Of a DNA stretch of 64,000 nt, positions 1-13,917 are shown piece after piece; position 1 is the stretch's first letter, and every line of letters starts with the position of its first letter. A program made the translations under genes and the position numbers. The DNA lies in contig OW028575.1 of assembly GCA_932294295.1 (NCBI GenBank), positions 42,194,753 through 42,258,752 of the forward strand, read 5' to 3'. A model generated the notes under the pieces. That model was not told where the DNA came from and made no database searches. It saw nothing but the letters and a program-made list of their open reading frames with translations. This stretch comes from Alitta virens (Eukaryota > Annelida > Polychaeta > Phyllodocida > Nereididae).

Positions 1-93
1 TGTGGCAAAGATGATTGATTATAGTTGATCTGATGTACTGTCATGCAATAGTTGTTGATTGCTAAAATCTAAATAGAGAAATCAAATTTACAG

Positions 94-3000
94 GCAAAGC
101 AGCAGCTGCATGAAGCAAAGTCGCATCTCACAGAAAAGGAGAAGGAAGTCACTGATCTGAAGGGATGCTTGGCGCAAAATAAGAACACCCTGAAAACTGC
201 AGAAGTTGAGCTAGAACAGGCGAAGAAACAACTTGAAAAGGAGAGGCATAACCATGGCAGCCAGGAATCGCACTTGAAAGAGAGATGCCAGAGTCTGCAG
301 AGGGAAGTCGACCAGTTGAACACTGAAGTGCAGCACAAACAAGATTGCATCACAAGTTTGGAGACGCATATAAAACAGGTCCGTATTGCTATGTAACACA
401 AATGGCGTTGGGAGTAAGTTGTTAAAAACACTGATTAATATTTAAGGTTTTCAATATTGAAAAACTGGTTGTAGAGTTTAGCCCTATTCTGTGAAATTTT
501 ACTTACAACTTCAACAAAATTTATGGATTATTTAACAACTCCTCCTTTAATTTTACAGCTACAAGAAGAACTTGAAAAGAAGGTGGAGGAAGTAGAGGCC
601 ATCACTAAGGAATTAGAAGAGTTGGTGGATGTCAGGGACCGGGCTGCAAACACTGCTTCTCGCCTTGCTGAATCTCAAGCCTTGTCTGATCTCTTGCAAG
701 AAAAATTAAGGAATAGAGAAGATCAGCACAGAACTTATCAACAACAGGTAGTTGTTTGTCACATATAAAAATGAAAAACATGTAGCATACTAGAAAATAT
801 CCACTTTGTTTTAAATCTAGATTTTTCATGGCTGATAGGTTTGCCATATTTACGTGGAACTTTGTTTGCTGCAGGTCTCAGAGATGGAAGCTGAGTTTCA
901 ACAAGAAAAAGTAACCCTTGAGCAACAGTTGGAACAGCTGGAGCAAAGGTTAGAAAGAGCACACAATCACACAAACTTACAGGATGGCCTGCATCGAGAC
1001 ATCACACAGTTGCTGAGGGAAAAGGATGACACCATAGCTCAGCTTGAGGAGAAGTTGATAGAAAATGATGCCAAGATTGAAGAGCTTACGGAAGACCTCA
1101 GAGCTGAGATACAAGAGAGCCAAACTTTGCAACAGAATCTGGATCAAGCATATGATGACCAGGCTCTGCTGAAGCGTGATTTAGATCTTGCAAAGAAAGA
1201 AAGTCAGAAGCTGGAGTCACAGCTGATTGGGTTGAGACAAGAGGTGCAGGACCTTCGAGGTAAACATGACCAGCAAGCGACGGTTAAATTACGAGACCAA
1301 CTGAAGGAGGTGACAAGTTCTATGAATTCCCTTGAGGCGGACAGGGAAAGAATGAGGACAATTATTGATCAGTACAAGGTGCAGGTCGAGACAAGCAAAG
1401 AAGATCTGGAGTCCGAAAGGAGTGCTCGCAAAGATGCTCAACGACGAATGGAAGAGCTGCAGAAACAGAATAGAGAAGTGGCCATTAAATGTGCAGCTCT
1501 TGCGAAAGAAGTTGCCGCTGCAAAGGATAAGAGTAAGCAACTGGAAGAGCAACTGTCACAGCATGGAGGTCTGGAGAAAGACTTGAAGGACAGACACAAG
1601 GAGCTCCTTGAGGCCAAACAGTGTGCGGCTGAACTGCAAGAAAAGTTGGCTGCAACCCACAAAGAATCTCAACAGACCCAGGAACTGCTGGATCAGAACC
1701 TTGGAGCTGTGGCACCCACATCATCCACTGAAGATGTCTTTTCTGCCCTTCAGACAAAACATGAACAGGTCATGAAAGAAGTTAAACGACTAAGGGCAGA
1801 ACTGAAAAAAGCTCATAATACCATTGATGACATGGAAATAGCTGCTGCTAAATATCAACAGCAGTTTACAGCAATGCAGAATGATTACCAACAACAGCTG
1901 GATCTCATGACCTCGAGAGTGCAGGATTTAACCTCTAAGCTAACTGCGGCTGAAAAACGAGTTCGTAAGCTAGAGAGAAAGGTACTTCGTAGCAAGAAGA
2001 AGGAGAAAGAGTCTCACGAAGGTGGAAGGTCCAGTCGCAAAGGATCTGAAGATTCCATAGTCTTAGATGAATTAGAAGCAGAACTTGGTGCTAGTGATAT
2101 GAACAGTTCTGCAAGCAGTACGGACAGCGGGACACTGCAGGTTGACGAAGTGACCTCCTCAGCGCTCCAGGCAGAGGTACGAATCTCAGCAGCAGGCGAC
2201 ATGGTACGATCTCAGCCAGGAGATCGGCTGCTCAGGGAAAAGAAAGCTGGTCTGCAGCTCCCCTTATCAACACATTCTTTACAAAACAAATCTCAGTCTA
2301 GTCAGTTACTTGAAGTTGAACTCAAGCTTCGTAATACTCTCAACTTGCTTCAGGAATGTAGAAGTAAATTGTCAGGAGTTATCCAGGATTTGGAAACCTC
2401 TGGTGCCTTGCCTATAGATGGTATTGATAGAGCTTCCATTCATGTTATTAGAGAAAGACTCGTTGAAATTATGAAAGACTTTGATGAAAAGGTGAACAAA
2501 GACATTGATCTGCTCAGTGAAGAAGAATTAGCTGCTAAAGAGCGGTTGAAATTCTTTGCTGAAAAGCTGTCATTAGAAGCTGTGGTTGTAGGAGAAATGG
2601 CTTGTCTGTTAAAGAGCAGTCAGGATGAGATGCTGTCAAGCAGAGAATCCCACTTAAATGACATACAACATGCCAATACAAAGATACTAGAGCTTGAAAA
2701 CAAAGTGCAAATTCTGCAATCGCAAGGACAACAGCAGACTCAGATCATGGCGTCTGCCAGACAAAGTTCCATGCAGTTGTTTTCCGCCATTTTAGCTGAA
2801 AAGGTTATTCTTCAAGGTCGCCTTCAATTGTTATTGGAGAGACTGAGAGAGGAACATGGTGACAGCAAGGCTTCTCCGGAGACCGAATCTGTGTCATCCC
2901 TCGCTTCTAAAACACTGGCACAAGGGGAACTGACCTTTGTGCTGAACAAATTAAAAGAAAGAATGTCGGACAGACTGAATGAGCAAGAACGTGTGGATAT

Positions 3001-6000
3001 TGTGGACCAAGAGCTGGACGTAGCTCAACAGCGATTAATTGACCATGAGAAGAATATGGCGAAAGTGGTCGAGTCATATGAAATGGATCAGTTGGAGCAA
3101 TTTGCTACTGCTCTTGCCCAAAGTGAAGTGTCATCCTTCTGTAACATTAATCGGGACAATTTCATTGGTGATTTGACTAATTCAGTGCGACAGAAAGCAA
3201 ATGAATCTGCAAATGAATGGTCAGAATTGAAGGGAGGGGATGATAGTTGGGAAGAAATAATGCAGAGGTGTATACAGCAAGAAATTGAAAACATTGAGAT
3301 GAATTTACAACAGCTGTTTGAAGAGAAGTTAGAAGATGCAGTGGAGGAAGGATTGCAAGGCAGACGAGATGTCCCAGCACAGGCAATCCACTCTGCTTTA
3401 GCTCCAGAGATGGTGAATCGTTTAGCTGAAATCATAGGTCAAAAGGCAGCAGTGAGTGGTCTGGTGGCGTATATGACTGAAAGGTTGAAGCACCAATCGA
3501 TAGATCAGTCTAGCGATGGACAGGAAAATACTCGAATAGGATCGACCCACAACTTACGAAGGCACGATTCTGGTGTCATCCTGCATAGTAGTTCAATGAG
3601 TTTACCTACATCACCAGTTAATGAGGAAGAGGTGGAGTTTGGATCATCATCACAAGACCCAGATCTGAGAATGGTGTCTCACAGGCTGGCCCTGGACGCC
3701 AACACCCGTCATGAATTAGCCTCTTATTTACGAGAGTATCTGAACAAAGAGTGTGTCCTAAGCGAACAGACGCGATTCCAGATTGCTCAGATTGCCACTG
3801 ACCTTGTTAACATTGATGCAGCTTTAGTAAAGCACAAGAAATCGATTCGTGAATATGCCGAGGTAGTCACCAAGGAGGCCATATTGCAAGCACAGATGAC
3901 TTGCATCATCAACAAAATGCAGACGGAGCATGATCACCAAGTGAAGTTGTTACAGAACCAGCTGGATGCTGCGCAGAAATCTGTTGTTCCTAATGAACAT
4001 GTCGCAGCCCTGGAGCAGGAAGTAGAGCGCTTGAGTAAGATCATATCTGACAACAACTCTATGCTTAACCAGGATACTGATGTTTCAAGTGAGCAAGTTC
4101 ATGAACTTCGTAGAAAGGTTGAAGAAATGGAAACCTTGCATGTCGAGGAACGCAAAGATATTGAAGTGCACTACAAGAGGCAGATTGACCATCTCTCGAG
4201 TGAACTGCATGAAGCGTTAGTTCAGTTGGATGAACAAAAAAGTGAGAGTGTCAAGTGCAAGAACCAGTTACAAGCACTTGAAGAGAAGGATGAAAGTGAA
4301 GATGAGGGTGCGCAGAGACAGATTGACGACCTAGAGGATGAGCTGGACCAGGCACATAAAGATCTTGCAACCTTGGTCAAGCTGAGGGATGAAAATGAAG
4401 GGTCATTGAGACGCCAAGTATCTGATCTAGAAAAGCAACAGTCATTGCTCATGTCAACTCACAAGAAAGAGCTTGAGCAATCTAAGTCTGACATGCAGAC
4501 TGCCATGAGGGCCGTGTCCACTTCGGAGATGAATAAATATGAGCAAGAAGTGCTGAAGTTGAAGGAGAAACTGGATGAAGAGAGACAGAGACATTTGGTA
4601 AGTATATATTGTAGTCAATGATTTCTATTAAAACTTGACTGCATCCAATTCATTTATTTGCAATGGATAAATGCATTTATACTTATGGTTTACAGAATGA
4701 ACTTGAAAAATTGAGGAAAGACCTGAGTGTGGAATGTGGATCTGCAGCGGAAGCTCTCCTAAGTAGCAAGATTTTACGACTGGAACAACAGATGCAGAAT
4801 ATGCAGGTAATTAGATACATACCACCCTAAGAGTTTTTCAATACCTAGCTATTGAGACATAAATGTGTATAGGACATGGCCATTAGAAAATGTATGGATT
4901 ATTGTTGGTGGTTTTACAGGCTGACTATGAACAGGAGTTAGCAGTGCAGAAAGCAGCCCACAGAAGAGAACTGGCCAGGAGCAAAGATGACATGTTGCAA
5001 CTTCTGATGAATGCTGAAGTCCAGTCAGTGCAGATGGATAAGGATAATATCCGCAAGAGGTATCTCAAGGAAATGGACAAAATTAAGGTAACTTGATACT
5101 TGATTCAATGAAATGTTCATATATTGGCAGTGCGTATTACAGCCAATTTTATAGACATAGAAACTAAACTTCAGAGCAGAGAGAACTGCTCCAGAGGACG
5201 TCGTGTGAATCCAGGATTCTCATTGGCTGAGGGACAGCTTTAACCAATGGGAGTCCTGCATTCACATGACGTCCTCTGGAGCAGCTCTCTCTGCTCTGAA
5301 GTTTAGTTTCCAAGTCTATGAAATTGGTTGTAATCGGCTTCTATAGTATACAGGGCAGAATAAAATCCCACCGTTGGGGCAATTGTGTAATGTGTTGTAA
5401 ACTCCAAGCTGTGCTATTTCATAATCACATCTAGTTAAAGTTCTGCTTCTCCAAGCTGTTCTAGTTGACTAAACTGTGATTAGTGACACAATAACCTTTT
5501 TCTTGTGTGGTACTACGATTCAATGTAGGAGAAAATACTGATTAAGAATTGTGTTATTTCTTGCAGGACATCTATGACAGATCGTTTGCTGCGATGGAAA
5601 GGTCTCACCAGAAAGTCTTGATGGAAATGCGACATACTCACAAAAGAGAGTTGGATCTTTTGCGCCAGGAAAAAGACCAGCTGCTGGCCGAGGAGACCCA
5701 TGCTACTCAAGCAGGTACATTCATTTACTGTTAATTTTCTACTCCTGTACAAATACATATGAATGTCATGTTGCATAGATTACTGGTGTTGGTGCCATGT
5801 TACAATACTGAACATAATGTGATAGTTTCAAAATTCAGGTGACATGATAAGAAAGCTTGAAATGCACATACAGGACCTCTTAATAATAATTTTTGACAAA
5901 GCTCTGCTCAAATCCAATTTGGTTTCCTTGTGAATTACTGTTAACTTATGATGCCACAAATGCCACAAAAATTACAGAGCAGAGGTCTTAGGTCTTTTTT

Positions 6001-9000
6001 TTTTTTTTTTTTTTTTTGCAATAATAATGCCAATTTAAGGAATCAGCCTTAAAAGTAATTCAATGAGCATCAGGCTTAAGTACATCCCATAACAAAAATT
6101 CTTGTCACCTGACTTCTACATGTGTGATTCATTAATGCTGAGTTACTGTATAAAATGCCAGATCCTGCTGTTGAACAGATCATGTATGATTGTGTGTTTG
6201 GACGTAGTTTTGCAAAAATTACAGCTAACTATAATTATCAGTAATTAGAAATATGTTGGGAAGTTAAAAAATGCACGGCATTGTGTAGGTAGCATCATTT
6301 CAATTTAATAATTTATTATATCAACACAACATGCTACTTAGTTGTGCATCTGGAAGCAGCATTGGGTGGTAGGTTTCTAGACAATTTAAAAAATTTACAA
6401 ATTTCTAAATATATTAAAGCACTGAATTTGTATTAAATTAACAGCTATTGCACATTTTGAATTTTGTTGCTAGCCTTTTGTGAGAAGTGAATGATTGTGA
6501 ATCAATGTGATATCTTGCATGTTTTAATTTGTAGTCTTTCGTTAATTTTATTTTTAAAAAGCTTTAAAGAATAATACATAATCAGTGTGTACATATATAT
6601 TGTATTGAGAAAACAAATGTGTTAACTGCATGACTAGTCTTATTTGATATGTCTGCGTAACTTCAACAGCATCACCTATATTTTTTTTCCAATTCTGCGC
6701 ACATTTTATCCAGCTGTTCTCAGTCTACAAATATTCATCCGAACAATAGAAATGTTCACTTTCTAAACCCAAACATCTATCCATCTGTTGTAGCGATTAA
6801 TATCCTTGGCATATTTGATAATTTAACATTGGTTTGGGGCATTACAACCAAACGAGGGACTATGACGGAAAGTCTTGTTCAGTTTTCATTTCATCAATGA
6901 AAACAAGTATCATGCTTTTATTTGGTGCAAATGGTAATAAGTTGGTTCCTTTAATTTTAGACTGCCATGATAAACAAAGTCAGAAAAATTTGTTGATATA
7001 TTTTCATTAATATTTTTTACTGTTCCATTATATGTTTTAGTTGCTGCTTTTTAGCTTATTATTTTCCTTCAGTTGAGCTTTCCATTTTCACAATTTCAAA
7101 ACTCATCATTTATGAATTTGACACTTTAGTTGGGTTTGCAATCGTTCTGTTTAATTCAATTTTGGGGATTATTAAAAAAACAATAAGAAAATTTCAAAAA
7201 CAGAATGTTAAAATGTAATTGTCTTGTGCTTGCAGCGTGTGAAAACCTTAAGCTTAAAATGCATTGTATTCCTAATGAAGGAAGTTTCTTAATTACATGT
7301 ATTCATGAATCCAATGGCAAAGGTAAACGTGTGAATTACAAAATGTTTTAATTTTTTCAGCCCTAGATGCAATGAAGAAAGCTCACGAAGCAGAAGTACA
7401 GAAAGAAAGAAATAAATTCCTCGATTTGATTGCAAAGACCTATTCACCCAGGGATGTGGAGGCACTGCAGAAACAGCACCAGTAAGTTCAGGAATGAATG
7501 GACCATTTTGATGTCCTGTTCTACTTCGTTGATATAAGAATCTTGGAACAATTTTTGATGGATTTTTTCAGGGAATATGCAGAAATGATGCAGAAAGAAA
7601 TGGAGCAACTTTCAGAGCAGTATTCGTTGAAATGTCTGGAAAATGCAAGCTTAGAAGAACAAGTCAGTGTCACTATGAGCAAGCTCACAGAGTGCAGACG
7701 AAGAGTTACTGACTTGATGACCAGGTAAGTCATATTTTGCCAATCGATCTTCATCTGCTACATGTGTAACATGACATGGACTCTAAGCCTTATCATCTCA
7801 TCATTGCGTCTACCTGTGGCAGCTGGTCAATTAAGCTGACTAAGTTTCATACCCAGTAGCAATGAGACACAAAAAACATGAGGAATAACAGCTCACAAAT
7901 TGCAAATAATCCTGTCGGTCACTATGCTAGATTCATTGTGGCATTTATTTCAGTAGTACTTTCTAAAATAAAAGCAACAGGTACCACCTTTAGGTGCTGA
8001 CTTACAGTTAGTGGAATTGATATGTAAACTTTGGTCACTTGTAAAGTGAAAATTGCACTTGATGAGTCATGGGTGATGAATGGACATATATATTTTGTTG
8101 AAGTTTTACACAACTAGACACAAATTACAAAAGAACACAGGGATACATCGCAATAAAAGAATTATGTGGCAGGCGACATCATGATGATGTATGTGCCTTT
8201 ACCGAGAGCAATGCATAGAAAACAGGGAAATTATAATTAATAAAATTTATCAATAATAATATTTTTGAGTATAATCTTGTAATACAATAATTGATCATTT
8301 ATTGTAGAAATGAAGAGCTGGAGATTACTCTAAAACATGACGTCGAGAGACTGAATAAGTACGTGAAACTTGATGGCATACCAGAAGCGGGAGTTACTCC
8401 TCATAGAAAATTCGGTGAACCAGAGGGAGTCTATGACCTGAGGGTGAGTCTAAGTGATTTTACGGGAATGAAGTGTTGCTTTTATCCGGCTTTGATGCTT
8501 GAAGGGTATGACTAGATAAAACGTAACAAGCATGTGTCCCTTGTAAGGTGTATGTATACGCATTGTAGTCTTAAAGTTGGGCTGTAGCGCATTGTAATAT
8601 ATTGGCTTGTGGTATGGTGTACTGTGTTATACAGGAATATTTCTGCATTATGAATGCTAATTGGAAGCTGCATAGTTAATATACAGGGGTACATATATTT
8701 GTAGCCTAGTAAGTATATAAGGAATAATGGTATATGCATGTAAGTAGAGTTTAGCACAGAGTACATTTGATATTACTTGCTCTTCTGAGGTATTTTTAAG
8801 CAATGCAAAATACCTTTATGCTATGTATTTGTTTTAATCTGCCTCAGATATTGTATTATGTGTCTGATGTACTCAGAGAGGGTTTTGGAACTGTTTAGTA
8901 GTCCAAGAGATGTACCACATTGGTGTTGTGGCAAAAGAGCACTTAGCTCGAAGAGGACTGTTTATTCAGTTGCTATAGTGAAGTGACTCTTGGTGTTGGC

Positions 9001-12000
9001 ATTATACACTAGGTGGCGTTGAAAGTCAAGGATGTGGAGATGTGCCAAATGAAGAATGAACTTTCGAGTCTCAGGCATCAACTAAGTGCCACTACTCAGG
9101 TACAACAATGGCCAAATTTCTCGGGGAGAAATAGTTTTTTTGCAATAACCTTGCCAATGGTTTTGGTTTTATCCTTTGTTAATTCAAGTGTTTTTTAACC
9201 TTGCATTTTTGCACCAAAGCAAACTTTTCGAAAGCACCTGATGCACATTCAATTTAATTCACCCCAAATTGGTTGTTCAATTAAGGCACAAAGCTTTATT
9301 CCATTTGATAAATACACTGCACTTCTGAGTTCTATCTTGCTTTGTTTTGGTTTTTATCCTTTGTTAATTCAAGTGAAATATCGCACCCTGTCACCTAGCA
9401 CCTTGTTCTGTTTGTCATTTGCCATACTGTGCATGTAATACTAACCTCAGCGTGATTGTATGTTTTATATTTCAGATACCAATTGTGATTAATACTATTT
9501 ATTTGGCAGTTAAAAATTCCTTAATTGTAAATGTAGTCCCATTATAAACTAATTTGAGCTTGCCTATTTTTTAACAATTCACTAACATTGGTGTCTGTGG
9601 AATAATGAACCAATCCTAGAATTGGCAGTTTTATTATTTTGTGTTTCTTTTATTTCAATATTATTCAAATGAAAACATTTCTGTATTTTATCATGTAACT
9701 ATGAAGTAACACTTGATGGGTCAATGAAAATAGTTTCAAAATGATTATTATTGAGTATTATGTGATGTTCAAAATTTATGTTGTGTGCGATGTGCTGAAT
9801 CATGACCCGTGGCTAAACTCATAATCTTCAAAATTTGTCTTATTTAAGTGTGGTCAAGTGGTCAAGAAAAGCTTTATGTATCATTTAAAATTTTGCCCTT
9901 TAGGAATTGGAGGACAAGCTGGAAGAAAATGAAGTTCTTCAAGGAGAGAAGGAGAAGAGTAAAATGGAATTCCAAAGAGACATGTTCGCGTTAAGAAGCA
10001 AGTTGGAACAGCTGGAAGTTCAGAAAGCTGAGCAGGAGAGAAGGGCTAGAGGTAAAAAGATGACTCTGTTGGATTATTGCTGAAGAGCAGGCACTAATAT
10101 GACACTAGTTAGTAAAAACAATAGTTAACAGGAGAGATTACTGACGTTTCTAGGCTTGAATGATCAGTGCCTCCTAAGTGATGTGTGCCCCTGATCAAAG
10201 GAGTCTATTCAATATCAGTTTAACTTGGCCATCATGTCACTTCTGATACGCTACGAGAGGCTATCTGATGGATAAAGGAAACTCATTTTTAATGTTTGAC
10301 TAATAAGAATTTTTTTTTTCTGTAAAAACAAAGGTTTCTGAGTTCTTTGCTGTCATTCCTTAAGAACCTAAAGATGGACTATTATATATCACTAATTAAA
10401 GACACTCTACAAAATTATTGATATAAATCTAAATTTCAGAAGGAAAGGGCCAAAAGGAAGAATCTCCTGAACACAGTCGTAGCCCCAGCCCAAAACGCAC
10501 CAAGATGCTCGAAGAAGAGTCTGATGCTTTTGCTGAAAATGTCAGTGTCACTTTGAGAACTTCCAAGAAGTCTTTATGGAGACAGCGAAGTAAGTATAAA
10601 AATGCTACACATTAATTTAGCGAATTGCTATTACCATTACAATACACGTTATGGAATTACATATTTACTGAATGCAAGAGCTTCATTGTGCTATCGCTCT
10701 GCATATAGATTAGATCAAAAAATTGCTGTCATTTGCAAGCACGCCGATAGGCCGTGTTTGAGTCAGGATACATTGCATCGGACCATTCTAGCAGGGTGCG
10801 ACACTAAATTTGTCGCACCTAATAAATCAATTTAATTGCTAGTCTATGGCCCTTTTTACACTAGATTTCTCAAGGGTCTTGTAACTAATTTAATGATTAA
10901 GATAACCTAGTTATTGATGAATATAACTAGAAATCAAGAGAGAATACAGCACTTCAGTGGATTTTACAGAGTTTTACAACTTACAGTTTTAACTACACAG
11001 ATGTGACTAGAATGGGTGATACACTATTTGTGTTTGTTAAGAATATAAATCTATGTTTCTTTGGACAGTCCAATACATAAAACATGAGTTTAATGTTACA
11101 TTACTGTGCAATTATAGAGCAGGCTCCCCCCATGTGGGGTTTGCCAGAAATTTCCAATGCAGTGTTATCTGACTCACGATCTTCGTTGTGAGGCAGCCTG
11201 TCGGACTACATATTCATGTGACCATCTGCTTTAATTGAATTTCTGTGGCTAACCTGCAAAAATTTGTCCATGTAATCAAGTTTATAATAAGGAATGAATC
11301 TTGTGTATCTTACACATTTGGCTTTTTTCTCTCTCAGTGTATTCACTGCCAAATGTTGAACTAGAAGGGGTAAGTTAAAACATCGTGCAGAGGTGGTGTT
11401 CAACCTATTATAATTGATCGGACTATCCTCGATATCCATTGTGGTGGGCTCGCATGTCCCTGCATTCCTTTCCTTGCTTTAAATGCTGTGATCATCTTTT
11501 TACTTCGTAATTTTAACTGTATAATCCTTACCCCTGTTGGTGTTATGTGATGCTTGGTTTATCCCAATAATTCAATCAATATAAATCCAGTGTCTATAAA
11601 ACCCAAACCTTTGCACACCTCTCCAATCGTGGCACAGTCCTTAAAATCCAGACTAGTTCTACTCGGTACATATATTACTGATTTATCACAAATGCCAGTA
11701 ATAGTCTCTGCATGATTTGAGAACTTGCAACTTTTGTGTCCCACAGGTAACAGCTCCTGAATACCGAAAAGGTATTTTTTGTTGTAGTTAACTTAGTATT
11801 GTGATGTTTCAATTAATATTTCTGTTACTGTTGATGCTAATGAACTAATGAGCTAAACTGCCAAGAAATCAATAAACAAATGATAGCAGGGATCGATGGT
11901 CAAGTATGCCTGAAAGCCTGTGTGAAGCCCAAGTTGAATTATACAGACTATTAAATAGATCACAACTGACCATTTCTGAGAGAAATATGTTTACTCAATT

Positions 12001-12553
12001 GTATGCCTTATAAAATGTTTGTGATTTTTAAATGCATGCAGTTAATTTTTAAGTAGAGTCATGTCATAAACTATAAAATCCCAGGCTTTCACAATGTGGC
12101 ATTAAAATTAATTAATTGGTATTACTGTTTATTTTACCTTTAGGATTTCAAGGTGCAATACAGTTTACAGTTCCATTACATTTTTATGTTCTTATTTGTT
12201 AATTTTCTACTTAAAAAACACACAACTGGAAATTTGTTTCACGACTCATGAGCTTTGATCTACTTGTTTCTTTACGCATTTTTGTCAAAATATTCATTCC
12301 GGTTACATAAAAGACTTTTTGATTGCATAATTATGTAAAAATTTGATGTTTTATTTCAGACCCAGAAAGATCGCGAAGTTCTCCCACCATATCCGCAGAC
12401 ACCTTAGCCAGAATTGCCCAGGTGGCAGCAGCTACAGAGAATACGGAGCTCAATAATAATACTCAAGAGACAGAAAATCTTCATGGAAAAGGCAGAAGAA
12501 AAACAACAGTCGGAATAAATCTATCTGCTGTTCAATCTCAAGAACATTTCTGA
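94..12553 (+). CDS. MPRIP-like: MPRIP/TRIOBP (outspread)-family coiled-coil protein, C-terminal 1870 residues
   Basis: The family (p116Rip, Tara, Drosophila outspread) are F-actin-associated scaffolds that link RhoA and myosin phosphatase. Exons: 94-378, 559-747, 875-4597, 4696-4806, 4920-5087, 5567-5714, 7361-7481, 7572-7724, 8308-8443, 9013-9099, 9904-10051, 10440-10589 and 12360-12553. All have AG/GT borders and matching phases, and sum to 5613 bp ending in TGA. Nearly everything is heptad-rich coiled coil. Family identity comes from the C-terminal third. Exon 6 reads FAAMERSHQKVLMEMR and DLLRQEKDQLLAEET. Exon 8 reads EQLSEQYSLKCLENASLEEQ, followed by ELEITLKHDVERLN and VALKVKDVEMCQMKNELSSL. 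These parallel the MPRIP segment AMEE-HQK, LLAEET, LSEQYSQKCLENA, LRVKESEIQYLKQEISSL. The expected N-terminal PH domains lie left of the window. The 1241-codon third exon is unusually long and has no recognised domain. The ending, with SR-rich and basic stretches, is divergent. Confidence 0.85.
875..4597 (+). other. Giant 3723-bp coiled-coil exon of the MPRIP-like gene
   Basis: This is a single uninterrupted exon of 1241 codons between a ctgcag acceptor and a GTAAGT donor, both phase 0. It encodes long heptad repeats broken by low-complexity hinges rich in Ser, Gly and acidic residues (around 2010-2150 and 3500-3660). Most other exons of the gene are 87-285 bp. I see no catalytic or globular domain. 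It could be an isoform-specific exon, because all of it can be skipped without changing the frame. Confidence 0.8.
5136..5334. mobile_element. Palindromic MITE with CRE and CCAAT motifs (copy 1)
   Basis: This is a near-perfect inverted repeat of about 200 bp in an intron of the MPRIP-like gene. Left-arm ACTAAACTTCAGAGCAGAGA is mirrored on the right. Each arm carries a gacgtc core and an ATTGG/CCAAT box close to the centre. Related, more degraded copies lie at about 15983-16123, 28903-28972 and 32455-32540. There is no coding capacity. The hairpin ends at a gtattacagcc / ggttgtaat pair. Confidence 0.75.
5995..6017. repeat. Poly-T tract (23 bp)
   Basis: This is a homopolymer run inside the long intron between exons 6 and 7 of the MPRIP-like gene. 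It could be the reverse-complement tail of an old retroposed copy. I recognise nothing else in this intron (5715-7360). Confidence 0.8.
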
Positions 12554-12581
12554 GTTAGAAATTCAAATATTACTAAAAAAA

Positions 12582-12591
12582 AATAAATAAA
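12582..12591 (+). terminator. Overlapping AATAAA polyadenylation signals of the MPRIP-like gene
   Basis: Two overlapping AATAAA hexamers (12582-12587 and 12586-12591) lie about 30 bp after the stop codon. Another AATAAA is at 13711-13716. A long 3' UTR that reaches the convergent ECHS1 gene is therefore possible. No transcript evidence is available. Confidence 0.4.
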
Positions 12592-13870
12592 ACAATTATA
12601 GTTTTACTAGGTTTGTAGAATGAATTCAGTATTATTTATGACAAATCAAATGACCCTTTATTATTATTATTGTTTAACAATTTGCTAATTATTTGTCAAG
12701 ACTGCTCAAATTGAAAATTTTCAATTTTATAAATGCATGTATTTTTTTTTCTTCGTTTTGTATTTATGAAGTTTTATGTTTGTACAAGGTTTTTTTGTGT
12801 AAATATTATAAATTTAAATTCCACAGATTAATGTGTGCAATGGCCGAATATACTTAACACTAAGTGCCAATGTGTCTATTGTAATTTCTTTTTGAATGTT
12901 ATAACGTTAACTGTTGCGACATGTTAGAATTGTTAAAAGTATTGTATTGTTGTTGTTGTTTTTTTCGTTTAACTTTTCCGCAATTCTCAGATCATGGACC
13001 TTGTGGATCAACTGCAAAGTAATTAGTGACAATTTACTGTAGTGATATGCTATGTAAACCTATGCAAAATACTGCTGTCACCGACTAATTAATTTGTGTA
13101 CATTATTTGTTGTTGAACCATAGCAAACAATATTAATAACAGTATTTCCCCATGGGCATTTACAAATAACATTTTCCATTGAAGTTTTGGTTTTGTATGT
13201 ACATTGCAGTATTGCTAATTTGGCTGAAAAATGTAATATCAAAAGGTAACCTTTCGGTGCATGTAACAGCAATCCTTACTGTATTTGGTGGTTTGAATAT
13301 TTTATGTATGTATATATTACAGATATTTAATATTTTTTCTAGTTATTGCAAAGTTTTAAATGTAAAGTAATGCCTGATCTTGAGCTCATATCAATGAAAT
13401 CCTTGTCTATTAAAATGTGGTAATAATTTCAGTAGTACTGAAGTGCATTTATCTTGTGTGTGTTATTTCACACCTCATTTTTGATCTGTGGTTTAACTCC
13501 AGTGTTTTATTTGTATATGACTTTTTTTCTTTCTTTTTTTTTAATAGACACCATATACTTTGTCTATTAACATGATGTTGAATGAAAATTGCATGGGAGT
13601 TTAATTTTAGAATGGATGAAAAAAATAAGTTCACAAATTGCCATCTTTATACAAAATTTGTAAATACATTTATTATTAATCAGTCACATATTTTAGTGGT
13701 GACATTGTTTAATAAAATTCAATATATAGCTCTTGCCTTGTGGTCTTTCATCAAGAAAACAGCAACAAAATCTAGCAATATCATAATTTAATCATTGTGA
13801 TAGCACAACATTTTCTAATGTTGATAACGATGTATCAAGCAAGCACCACTGCAATGGGTCATTTACGACA

Positions 13871-13873
<3 letters not shown>

Positions 13874-13909
<36 letters not shown>
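13874..13909. repeat. (AT)n microsatellite
   Basis: A run of about 18 AT dinucleotides ends only about 9 bp from the ECHS1 stop codon. It falls in the predicted ECHS1 3' UTR and in the convergent region with the MPRIP-like gene. Confidence 0.9.
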
Positions 13910-13910
<1 letters not shown>

Positions 13911-13917
13911 CTTATTC

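Noticed and set aside
69..431. Minus-strand Cys/Ser/Phe-rich open frame over the first MPRIP-like exon
   Set aside because: It is the antisense shadow of a Glu/Lys-rich coiled-coil exon with clear splice sites. Similar shadows at 1438-1757, 3088-3435 and 4222-4452 were dropped for the same reason.
875..4597. Identification of the coiled-coil gene as AKAP9 or pericentrin
   Set aside because: General coiled-coil composition suggested it, but no PACT motif is present at the C-terminus. Exons 6-10 match MPRIP/TRIOBP specifically.
9011..9024. CTCF-like word aggtggcgtt
   Set aside because: It is simply the acceptor and first codons of exon 10 of the MPRIP-like gene.
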